From JACRAO01 sp964490895 (GTDB lineage Bacteria > Bdellovibrionota > UBA1018): a stretch of DNA of 10,291 nucleotides. The number at the start of each line of letters is the position of its first letter. Position 1 is the stretch's first letter. This document shows positions 1 through 4,908 of this stretch, piece after piece. The notes beneath the pieces were generated by a model that was not told the DNA's origin, ran no database searches, and saw only the letters and a program-made list of their open reading frames with translations. Made by a program: the position numbers and the translations under genes. Where the stretch lies: NCBI GenBank assembly GCA_964490895.1, contig CAZBEI010000104.1:1-10291 (forward strand). The letters are read 5' to 3'.

Positions 1-8
1 TCCAGATT

Positions 9-132
9 CTGGCCATAGGTTGGATTTAAAAAATGTGATTGCCACAGTTTTTTGGCGTTATGACCTTGAGCTCCGGCTTTCGCTGACCATGTGGCCAATG
101 CAAAATTGATCCTGTGAAATCCCATGGAGATT
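9..132. repeat. Dispersed palindromic repeat, copy 1 (shortened)
   Basis: This stretch matches the repeat at 4714-4903. Shared blocks include ggccataggttggattt, gattgccacagttttt, ttggcgttatgacctt and the closing catggagatt. It lacks about 28 bases that the other copy carries between the cagttttt and ttggcgtt blocks. The left terminal inverted repeat is not recognisable, because the match begins 8 bases from the window edge and the flank differs. It lies downstream of a minus-strand gene remnant. Function is unknown; a MITE-like or REP-like element is possible. Confidence 0.8.
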
Positions 133-259
133 GGATTAAAAGGCACTGGATATGGTTTTATTTGTTTATTTGGTGTCAAAAAGGGTTTTGTTAAAAAATT
201 ACAAATTTTCTGGGTCACTTTGGCTTAAGATTGAGGAACATTGCGTTGGAGCAAATCCT

Positions 260-454
260 TTAATTTTCAGTCACACAAAAAAAATCCAGCGTTAAGCAGA
301 AACATTCCTCTTCGGATGAGTGTGCAACAGTCTGATTGTAATTTTCCATTGTTTCAACAAGAAGTGACTTAATTCTATTCAAGTCTGTATTGGATAAACT
401 TATCACGGATGTATAATGTAAGTCTCTGTCTACCCGCCTCTCAAGTGACTCCAT
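260..454 (-). pseudogene. C-terminal remnant of a TIGR02147/DUF4423-like protein
   Basis: The 64-residue frame resembles the extreme C-terminus of TIGR02147 family proteins (DUF4423 domain), which are putative regulators common in Bdellovibrionota and Fibrobacter. The recognisable layout is SLERR followed by RD, then a short strand ending SLS, then DLNRIKSLLVE, an acidic linker, and a closing strand CLTLDFF. Upstream the frame stays open for only seven more codons (a TKKSRWD-like run) before a stop. The family's N-terminal winged-helix-like part is missing. I found no continuation in other frames up to about 700. There is no ribosome binding site before the ATG. I read this as a decayed gene end. 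It could instead be a short independent protein. The family assignment is from recall of the pattern and was not searched. Confidence 0.5.
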
Positions 455-697
455 ATCCCATCGAGATTTTTTTGTTTACTAAAGTGATCAGCAGCTGTGA
501 GGCTTATTGCAGGTATGATTAGGCAGACATAAGTCCTAATCTCCATAATTGCTTCCCAGGGCTAAGACTGCACAGACCATTAACCAACTTTCATCCGAAT
601 GGTTCTAATGAGACTCTGCGTGAGGGCTATCATTGGCCATCTTGTAGTGGGTTGAACCCTTTCTTTACACATCGATATAAGTTTGAATTTAAGTAAT

Positions 698-1144
698 CTA
701 GTCCAAGCGACTCCTTCCGAAAAACCTAATACCTATCACATCGATATACACTGATTCTTCAGTATAGTGTTTGTAACCCGTTATTTCGCAATCAGGATCA
801 CAGAATGAGCAGGGTGGTTTCTTACATGTATATATGGGTTCCTCAACATTTCTTTTTGAGATTTCAACGTTAGCATCTAGATGCCCAGCATACTTGGATG
901 CATAATCAATGAGATAATGTCTATAGAAGCAGGCATGCTCAAATCGAGCAGCCTCAAACTTAAAGTCCGGATACTTCCCAGATACTAGAGAAGCGATCTC
1001 AGTAGCTACAAGTGTTAGAGCAGCTGGTTTGCAGCTCAAAGTGCCTTCACTGATGGGCAACGAAACTATTTCGACAGCCCCCGAGTACATACTGGTGAAG
1101 TTGAATACGAAAACTAGAAATAGTATTTTATATAGTCTTGTCAT
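698..1144 (-). CDS. Exported cysteine-rich protein of unknown function
   Basis: The protein has 148 residues from the chosen start. That ATG at 1144 is preceded by AAAGGAG at good spacing; a 23-codon upstream extension has no such site. Residues 1-23 form a signal peptide: TR and K near the front, a hydrophobic run LFLVFVFNF, and a plausible cleavage after SGA. The mature part has six cysteines, at about 38, 72, 107, 112, 115 and 119. The last four fall in a compact CX4CX2CX3C cluster, suggesting disulfides in the periplasm or outside the cell, or a metal site. I do not recognise a family. It is divergent from the LysR-type gene at 1261, so it may be that regulator's target, as often happens with LysR neighbours; this is inference. 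Confidence 0.75.
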   Translation of the reverse strand: MTRLYKILFLVFVFNFTSMYSGAVEIVSLPISEGTLSCKPAALTLVATEIASLVSGKYPDFKFEAARFEHACFYRHYLIDYASKYAGHLDANVEISKRNVEEPIYTCKKPPCSFCDPDCEITGYKHYTEESVYIDVIGIRFFGRSRLD

Positions 1145-1243
1145 TGTTGTTTCTCCTTTTGTTAATGTCGATGATTTTGCATCAACGGTTTCTTTGTATA
1201 TAATTACTAACAATATAAATCAGTTGCTAATAGCGAATAAAAT

Positions 1244-1257
1244 GAACTATATAGTTC
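1244..1257. promoter_or_regulatory. Perfect 14-bp palindrome upstream of lysR-type gene
   Basis: GAACTATATAGTTC is its own reverse complement and ends three bases before the ATG at 1261. It lies in the 116-base gap between divergent genes, where LysR-type regulators usually bind. It also overlaps a possible promoter for the regulator: TTGCTA at 1224-1229, an 18-base spacer, and TATATA at 1248-1253, seven bases before the ATG. Binding here would block that promoter, so autorepression is a reasonable guess. A second possible promoter is TTGCAT (1177-1182), a 16-base spacer, then TATAAT (1199-1204). Confidence 0.5.
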
Positions 1258-1260
1258 CTA

Positions 1261-2142
1261 ATGAGCATCGATCGTTTGAAGTATTTTGCAGCTGTTGTGC
1301 AGACGAAGAACCTTCGAAAGGCCTCGGATCTTGTTGGCATCACACCTGGCTCAATGTCGAAAGCTATTTCCGTATTGGAGAAGGAGCTAGGACTTGAACT
1401 TCTTCGTCCTGAAGGACGAGGAATTGAAATAACGTCGGATGGATATCGAGTGTATCAGTCCTCTGCAACGCTCTTAGATGAGTTTCGCCGGTTTTCTGAA
1501 AGTCTAGGCCAGCCACAGGCCAAAGAGCAAAATGCTAAACTCAGAATTGGCACTTTTGAAGTTTTCAGTAGTTACTTTTTATCAGCTCTTTTGGAAACAC
1601 AATTCGCGAATAGAGAAGCCTTGATTCTTGAACTAACCCCCGGAAATATTGAGAGGGGTGTTGAGGAGGGCCTTGTTCAATATGGCTTCACCTATCTTCC
1701 ATCCCCAAGTTCACAACTTGAATTTATTGAAGTCGGAAGCTTTGAAATGGGGATTTTTGGTCTTAAAAAGTGGGAAAAATTACCATTTAAGGATTGGCCA
1801 TTTGCTGTGCCAGTTACTCCGTTAAAAATCAATTCTCTCAGTCATACTTCTTTAGATATGTGGCCTCAAGCGAACTCCAGAATGATTAAGTATGAGTTTG
1901 AGCTTCTCGAAACAGCTCTCCAGGTGTCACGCGTAGGACTGTCAGTACTTCACTGTCCAGACTTTATAGCGAGGCTTCATAACAAGCACATTGCAGTCGA
2001 ACACAAATTAGTACGATTGTCCTTCCCAGATGGGCGTAGCTCAGCAAAAAGGATAAAAATCTTCCTCATAGTGAAAAAGGGGGATTCAAACAAAAATTCA
2101 ATAGAAGGTAAGGTTGCAAAATTTTTGCGATCAATAAACTAA
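1261..2142 (+). CDS. LysR-type transcriptional regulator
   Basis: The 293-residue length is normal for the family. Residues 1-60 form the winged helix-turn-helix: LKYFAAVVQTKNLRKAS, then the recognition helix region around GSMSKAISVLEKELG, then the wing ending EITSDG. A linker helix follows, and the rest (about 90-290) is the effector-binding half, which is poorly conserved. The inducer cannot be read from the sequence. The start has no Shine-Dalgarno sequence; a -10-like TATATA sits seven bases upstream, so the mRNA may be leaderless. The gene is divergent from an exported cysteine-rich protein gene, its most likely target. A palindrome at 1244-1257 is a candidate operator. The gene stands alone: 366 non-coding bases follow, including a hairpin at 2244-2266. 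Confidence 0.9.
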   Translation: MSIDRLKYFAAVVQTKNLRKASDLVGITPGSMSKAISVLEKELGLELLRPEGRGIEITSDGYRVYQSSATLLDEFRRFSESLGQPQAKEQNAKLRIGTFEVFSSYFLSALLETQFANREALILELTPGNIERGVEEGLVQYGFTYLPSPSSQLEFIEVGSFEMGIFGLKKWEKLPFKDWPFAVPVTPLKINSLSHTSLDMWPQANSRMIKYEFELLETALQVSRVGLSVLHCPDFIARLHNKHIAVEHKLVRLSFPDGRSSAKRIKIFLIVKKGDSNKNSIEGKVAKFLRSIN

Positions 2143-2508
2143 TCTCTGTGATGCCCCCCGCGGCTGTGATTGCACAGGCTATTAATCACCTTTTAGAAGT
2201 GCCAAGAAAAGCTCATGCAAATGGGCGGTCCCATTGAGGCTTAGCTACAGAGCGATGATCTGTAGCCATTACACTTTTTGAAAAATCCAATGGATAGTTT
2301 CAAAATAGAAAAAAAAGTGGGCCTAAATCCACAAACTTATTTTTCTTAGCCACTTAGAAAAATGTGTTGGATGTCGCTGTCCAGTTTTAAGAGTGTTTGA
2401 GCTTTTACTGGCACCCTGACTAAAAGACGTGTCTTTCTGAATTGAAAACAAAAATCTGGTTTAGGTCGGCAGTGTAAATCCTGTCGATTTTCTAGCGGGA
2501 AAGAAGGG
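2143..2508. other. Non-coding gap between convergent genes
   Basis: No convincing gene is visible. The gap separates the LysR-type gene (plus) from the ASCH-domain gene (minus). It holds a hairpin at 2244-2266, a small inverted repeat AAAGAC/GTCTTT at 2423-2436, and the first copy of the 39-base repeat at its right end. The AT-rich middle (about 2300-2360) has A and T runs but no clear promoter. Confidence 0.6.
2244..2280 (+). terminator. Possible terminator hairpin after lysR-type gene
   Basis: GCTACAGA and TCTGTAGC form a perfect 8-bp stem around a 7-base loop (2244-2266). A short T run follows at 2275-2279, after an 8-base gap. The gap is longer than in a classic intrinsic terminator, and the hairpin lies about 100 bases after the stop codon, so the call is tentative. 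Confidence 0.35.
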
Positions 2509-2509
2509 T
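2471..2509. repeat. 39-base direct repeat, copy A
   Basis: It matches 3721-3759 at 34 of 39 positions in the same orientation, sharing agtgtaaatcc, gtcgattt and aaagaagggt. It touches the stop codon of the minus-strand ASCH gene, as copy B closely follows the DUF5615 gene. A small hairpin in the middle (ttttct/gggaaa with G-T wobbles, perfect in copy B) is kept despite base changes. Confidence 0.8.
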
Positions 2510-2877
2510 CAACCGAGCATTTCTTCTTGAAAGTCTAACTCATAGATTTTTCTAGCAGCCATTACCTTCTGTAAGTTCTTTAAGGGCCGGACCTTCCACA
2601 GAGCCCAGGTATAATATCCAGAATCAAATCGAGTCGCACGAGATGCTTGCATATCAGTTTCCAAAAATTCTCTAATTTCACGTATTCTAACTATAGCCAC
2701 AGCTCGACCATCAGGATCTGTTTCGCCCTCCTTTAACAGATATTTCTTATTTTCGACAATCAATAAATCTTCATGGGGCGAAAACTGGGGGATCCATGAA
2801 CGAACCTCGATGGTTTTGGTGCCTTCCACAATCCACTGTCCAAACGGGCTTACTACTGAGAGAGCTTTGATCTTCAT
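2509..2877 (-). CDS. ASCH-domain protein
   Basis: The 122 residues are essentially one ASCH domain (PUA-like fold; family PF04266 by recall). The opening strand ALSVVSPFGQWIVEG is followed by the hallmark GTKTIEVRSW at residues 19-28. Next come a strand DLLIVENKK, the GRAVAIVRIREIREF strand at about 58-72, and GYYTWALWKVRPL near the C-terminus. ASCH proteins are thought to bind RNA or nucleotides, and some are ribonucleases or deaminase-like accessory proteins. The exact activity here is unknown. The gene starts 24 bases after the brnA stop with only a weak AGAAG site, so it is probably the third gene of the brnT operon. An ASCH gene in a type II toxin-antitoxin operon is unusual. A 39-base repeat begins at its stop codon. 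Confidence 0.85.
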   Translation of the reverse strand: MKIKALSVVSPFGQWIVEGTKTIEVRSWIPQFSPHEDLLIVENKKYLLKEGETDPDGRAVAIVRIREIREFLETDMQASRATRFDSGYYTWALWKVRPLKNLQKVMAARKIYELDFQEEMLG

Positions 2878-2901
2878 TTTTCTTCTAATCTGTGGTTTAT
2901 T

Positions 2902-3198
2902 TTAAGCAGCCTTATCCATGTAGTCCTCAAGGATTTCATGGATAAGAGTTTGGTAACCCTTCTTGGATTTTCCAGCAAGTTCACGAATTTTTTCTAAAAG
3001 CCCGGGGTCTAACCTAATTGCAATCATGAGCTTAGGAGATTCCCCAAAGGGCGGACGACCTACACGACGCATAGACTTCAACTGCTCATCAGAAAGCCCT
3101 GGAATATCGGAGTAATCAATTTGATTATCTGAGATAGGCTTTGCATTCTTTTTTATTCGCTTTTCTCGAGCTAATGATACGGATTTTCGAGATTTCAT
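2902..3198 (-). CDS. brnA: BrnA-family antitoxin
   Basis: The 98-residue protein matches BrnA antitoxins. It has a basic, disordered N-terminus (MKSRKSVSLAREKR), the family signature SDIPGLSDEQLKSMRRVGRPP at about 41-61, and a ribbon-helix-helix-like C-terminus: a strand LMIAIRLDP, then GYQTLIHEILEDYM. In the family the N-terminal part wraps the BrnT toxin and the C-terminal part binds the operator, repressing the operon. The start at 3198 is chosen because AGGAG lies 8 bases upstream; a longer frame starting at 3258 has no such site. With this start brnA overlaps the end of brnT by 74 bases, an unusually long overlap. Confidence 0.9.
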   Translation of the reverse strand: MKSRKSVSLAREKRIKKNAKPISDNQIDYSDIPGLSDEQLKSMRRVGRPPFGESPKLMIAIRLDPGLLEKIRELAGKSKKGYQTLIHEILEDYMDKAA

Positions 3199-3406
3199 CT
3201 TCAGTTCTCCTAATTGTATAAACCACAACAAGAATGTTATTCGTAATTGAAAGACCAATTCTCAAAAAACGTGGTTCATCAATAGAGTGAATAAGGTCTG
3301 GACCATCCAAGGCCTTGGAGTCAAAGAATATGGTTGAAGCCTCTTCAAAAGAAACATGATGCTTATTAAAATTGGTTGCAGCCTTCTTTGAATCCCACTC
3401 AAACAT
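3125..3406 (-). CDS. brnT: BrnT-family ribonuclease toxin
   Basis: The 93 residues match the full length of BrnT toxins, RelE-like fold ribonucleases that cut RNA and stop translation. Visible family marks: FEWDSKKAATNFNKHHVSF at 2-20, the strand LRIGLS then ILVVVYTIR at about 48-67, and the closing IRIISSRKANKKE at 75-87. No key segment is missing, so the toxin looks intact. It precedes its antitoxin, the usual brnTA order. There is no ribosome binding site. A promoter (TTGACT, 17 bases, TATACA) ends nine bases before the ATG, so the mRNA would be leaderless or nearly so. A 16-bp palindrome covers that -10 box and is a candidate BrnA operator. Confidence 0.92.
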   Translation of the reverse strand: MFEWDSKKAATNFNKHHVSFEEASTIFFDSKALDGPDLIHSIDEPRFLRIGLSITNNILVVVYTIRRTEDEISKIRIISSRKANKKECKAYLR

Positions 3407-3412
3407 TCATAT

Positions 3413-3444
3413 TTATGTATATACATAACGCAAATAATAGTCAA
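3413..3444 (-). promoter_or_regulatory. brnTA promoter with overlapping palindromic operator
   Basis: On the minus strand, TTGACT (3444-3439) is followed by a 17-base spacer and TATACA (3421-3416). The sequence TTATGTATATACATAA at 3413-3428 is a perfect 16-bp palindrome covering the -10 hexamer. This is where an autorepressing antitoxin would bind. Transcription should start around 3409-3410, only 3-4 bases before the brnT ATG. Confidence 0.65.
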
Positions 3445-3449
3445 CTCAT

Positions 3450-3720
3450 ATTTTAGAGTATTGGCTGGCCCCTCACAGTATTGGATGGAACGGTCTGGAA
3501 TTTGGAGAATTCGAGATTGGACGGCCCGGTCGAAACGAAGTGCTTGTCCGGGTTTTGAATGTGCCGGAACAGTAGTTGAAACTGGCTCGAGAAAGGCGTC
3601 AAAAAAGCTTTTAGGAAAACGCGTTGCATGTCGTTCTAAGCCCGGACGGGGAGGAGCCTGGGCTGAATTTGTCATTACGGACACATCAAGATGTGTCCCT
3701 CTTTTTCCAGAAACGACCAT
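3450..3720 (+). pseudogene. Quinone oxidoreductase (MDR family) fragment with internal deletion
   Basis: Two frames carry pieces of a zinc-free quinone-reductase-like MDR protein. From about 3492, one frame reads LEFGEFEIGRPGRNEVLVRV, the typical N-terminal strand pair ending GEVLVRV. From 3548, another frame reads PGFECAGTVVETG, then KLLGKRVACR, then AWAEFVITDTSRCVPL, the next family blocks. About 30 residues normally lie between VLVRV and PGFE and are absent, so a deletion and frame change occurred there. Both readings share ccgggtt (3548-3554), so the break was probably at short homology. The sequence then stops abruptly at the 39-base repeat (3721), without the nucleotide-binding half. 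No functional product is expected. Confidence 0.8.
3679..3707 (+). terminator. Hairpin with T run inside the pseudogene
   Basis: GGACACATC and GATGTGTCC form a perfect 9-bp stem with a 2-base AA loop (3679-3698), followed by ctctttttc. On the plus strand this has the look of an intrinsic terminator. It lies within former coding sequence, so it may be accidental or may have gained a role after decay. No plus-strand gene obviously needs it. Confidence 0.4.
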
Positions 3721-3759
3721 AGTGTAAATCCGGTCGATTTCCTTGAGGAAAAGAAGGGT
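3721..3759. repeat. 39-base direct repeat, copy B
   Basis: This copy is 34/39 identical to 2471-2509 and in the same orientation. It starts exactly where the quinone-oxidoreductase fragment loses its family similarity and ends two bases before the stop codon of the DUF5615 gene. Its core tttcct-tg-aggaaa is a perfect 6-bp hairpin. With copy A it brackets about 1.2 kb carrying brnT, brnA, the ASCH gene and the pseudogene. Confidence 0.8.
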
Positions 3760-3760
3760 T

Positions 3761-4096
3761 TTAAGGCCACTCAATAACTTGTCCAGGAGTGGGTTTGATT
3801 GGAGATTGCTCCCATTTTATTTTGAATTCAGATAAATATAAGTTTGAGCGAGCTTGAGGCAGTCTGATAATTACAATTGCAAGTTCTGGGAAGTTTTTAA
3901 GCGCCTGAACAGCAGAATCACCAAAAAGACGATCCCGCGTGAGCAATACGCGAAACCCTGTTCTAAAAGCAGCTGCTGCAAGCTTGCCATTGCCAAGGTT
4001 TCTCCAGCCGCGCGTAGCCGTAGTTTCAGCAGGAATACCGTATCCCATTAAAACCTGAATTAAGCCGTTGGGTAAATTAACGTCAAGCAGCCACAT
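3761..4096 (-). CDS. DUF5615 PIN-like toxin
   Basis: The 111 residues fit the DUF5615 PIN-like family, putative metal-dependent ribonucleases that act as toxins. The opening MWLLDVNLP carries the acidic Asp5 plus Asn7. Central RVLLTRDRLFGD (about 49-60) gives the TRD/FG motif with Asp55. A hydrophobic strand ELAIVIIRLP follows. Aspartates 5 and 55 are the visible candidates for metal binding; the wider PIN set is only partly present, as is usual in this family. The gene overlaps the upstream DUF433 gene by 14 bases, so the two are translationally coupled. DUF433-DUF5615 is a widely recognised toxin-antitoxin-like pair. A 39-base repeat follows immediately after the stop. Confidence 0.88.
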   Translation of the reverse strand: MWLLDVNLPNGLIQVLMGYGIPAETTATRGWRNLGNGKLAAAAFRTGFRVLLTRDRLFGDSAVQALKNFPELAIVIIRLPQARSNLYLSEFKIKWEQSPIKPTPGQVIEWP

Positions 4097-4328
4097 CTGT
4101 CACTTCTGAAGCATATCTTAAAATTTCTGGAATGCTTTCGCGTGGAAAATCGGAGTATTCTCGAACAATATCTTCGTAGCTCATTCCCTCCGCTAAGCAA
4201 TTTAATACAAAGGAGACTGAGAAGCGAGTTCCACGAATCGTAGGTTTGCCCCCGAAACGATCTAGATTGCGAACAATCCAGTGATAGCCGATGATAGTCT
4301 GTTCAGTTTCAAGATCTTTAGCGCACAT
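4083..4328 (-). CDS. DUF433 antitoxin
   Basis: The 81-residue protein is a DUF433 domain, a small helical DNA-binding fold that serves as antitoxin to DUF5615 toxins. The hallmark GGKPTIRGTRFSVSFVL occupies residues 26-42. Then come LAEGMSYEDIVREYSDFP (the helix-turn-helix part) and a final helix IPEILRYASEV. It is the first gene of a two-gene operon and overlaps the toxin gene by 14 bases. The start has no nearby Shine-Dalgarno sequence. A TATAAT hexamer preceded by TGC (an extended -10) ends just six bases before the ATG, so the message is probably leaderless. Autoregulation by the antitoxin is expected from the family, but I see no clear operator palindrome here. Confidence 0.88.
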   Translation of the reverse strand: MCAKDLETEQTIIGYHWIVRNLDRFGGKPTIRGTRFSVSFVLNCLAEGMSYEDIVREYSDFPRESIPEILRYASEVTDVAA

Positions 4329-4334
4329 GTGAAC

Positions 4335-4343
4335 ATTATAGCA
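4335..4343 (-). promoter_or_regulatory. Extended -10 promoter of the DUF433-DUF5615 operon
   Basis: On the minus strand the sequence reads TGCTATAAT, a consensus extended -10 element, followed by gttcac and the ATG of the DUF433 gene. The expected transcription start falls on or beside the ATG itself. No good -35 element is visible at 17 bases (TTTCAA is weak), which fits an extended -10 promoter. Confidence 0.6.
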
Positions 4344-4394
4344 AATCCCTTTCCTTATTGAAATCAGTAAAATACATTGGTGAGTATAAATTGA

Positions 4395-4423
4395 TTGATA
4401 CAGTAATGTGTGGCATTTAAAAT
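4395..4423 (+). promoter_or_regulatory. Promoter of the small membrane-protein gene at 4447
   Basis: TTGATA at 4395-4400, a 17-base spacer and TAAAAT at 4418-4423 make a good sigma-70 promoter. Transcription would start near 4430, giving a short leader that contains the AAGGGG ribosome binding site at 4435-4440. Confidence 0.6.
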
Positions 4424-4446
4424 GCTTTCAAAACAAGGGGTAACAA

Positions 4447-4710
4447 ATGAAAATAAAACTATTCGGCGGAGTAATTGGTTTAATATTAGGTATTTTTTTA
4501 ACTATTTTCAGCACGGGCTATGTTGTTAAGAAAAAAATGGATCTCACATTGAATCTCGAAATTAAGAAGGTAAATCTTCAAAAGATTGCAACCCTTGCAA
4601 ACCAGAATATACATGAATCCTTTAAAGTAGCTGAAGGCGTTTCGTTCGAGTGTCAGGAAAAAACACCTGATTTGTGCCTACTAAGCATCAACAGAAAGCC
4701 TGGACATTAA
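4447..4710 (+). CDS. Small membrane-anchored or exported protein, unknown
   Basis: The 87-residue protein has a single hydrophobic segment at about 6-27 (LFGGVIGLILGIFLTIFSTGYVV), followed by KKK and a polar remainder. This is either a membrane anchor or an uncleaved signal. Topology is unclear because there are lysines on both sides. The C-terminal part has two cysteines (FECQEKTPDLC) that could form a disulfide if exported. I recognise no family. The start is well supported: AAGGGG sits six bases upstream and a good promoter precedes it. The stop codon is only three bases from the palindromic repeat at 4714. The gene is divergent from the DUF433-DUF5615 operon but has no visible link to it. 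Confidence 0.7.
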   Translation: MKIKLFGGVIGLILGIFLTIFSTGYVVKKKMDLTLNLEIKKVNLQKIATLANQNIHESFKVAEGVSFECQEKTPDLCLLSINRKPGH

Positions 4711-4713
4711 ACC

Positions 4714-4903
4714 AAATCTCCATGGGGCTTCCCATTCTCACAATTGCACTGGCCATAGGTTGGATTTTAAAAAAGTGTGATTGCCACAGTTTTTCAGAAC
4801 GACGCCACTCCAAAGAGGGGGTTGGCGTTATGACCTTGCGCCCTGTCTTTTGATGACCACGAGACCAATGCTAAATTGATCCTGGAACGCCCCATGGAGA
4901 TTT
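4714..4903. repeat. Dispersed palindromic repeat, copy 2 (full length)
   Basis: The 190-base element has inverted ends: aaatctccatggggc at 4714-4728 is mirrored at 4889-4903. Imperfect inversion continues inward for about 45 bases. A smaller central hairpin (gacgccac against gttggcgt) contains the bases missing from copy 1. It fits exactly between two convergent genes, three bases after one stop codon and five before the other. It has no coding capacity. It resembles a MITE or large REP-type element, and its fold could act as a two-way terminator. Confidence 0.82.
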
Positions 4904-4908
4904 GTTTG

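Noticed and set aside
1029..1397. Plus-strand frame of 122 codons across the lysR start
   Set aside because: It is the shadow of the exported protein gene and the lysR 5' end; the translated sequence has no domain and both real genes explain the DNA.
2152..2236. Short open stretch after lysR reading roughly PAAVIAQAINHLLEVP
   Set aside because: It looks protein-like and faintly like small lipid-binding protein starts, but it is under 30 codons, has no ribosome binding site and ends at a stop without a domain.
2471..3759. Integron gene-cassette array with attC sites
   Set aside because: The toxin-antitoxin content and repeats at gene ends suggest it, but the repeats are only 39 bases, I see no paired GTTRRRY/RYYYAAC cores, and no integron integrase is in the window.
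3262..3774. Minus-strand frame of 170 codons opposite the pseudogene
   Set aside because: It spans the 39-base repeat, the reverse of the quinone-oxidoreductase fragment and the brnT start; no coherent domain is seen.
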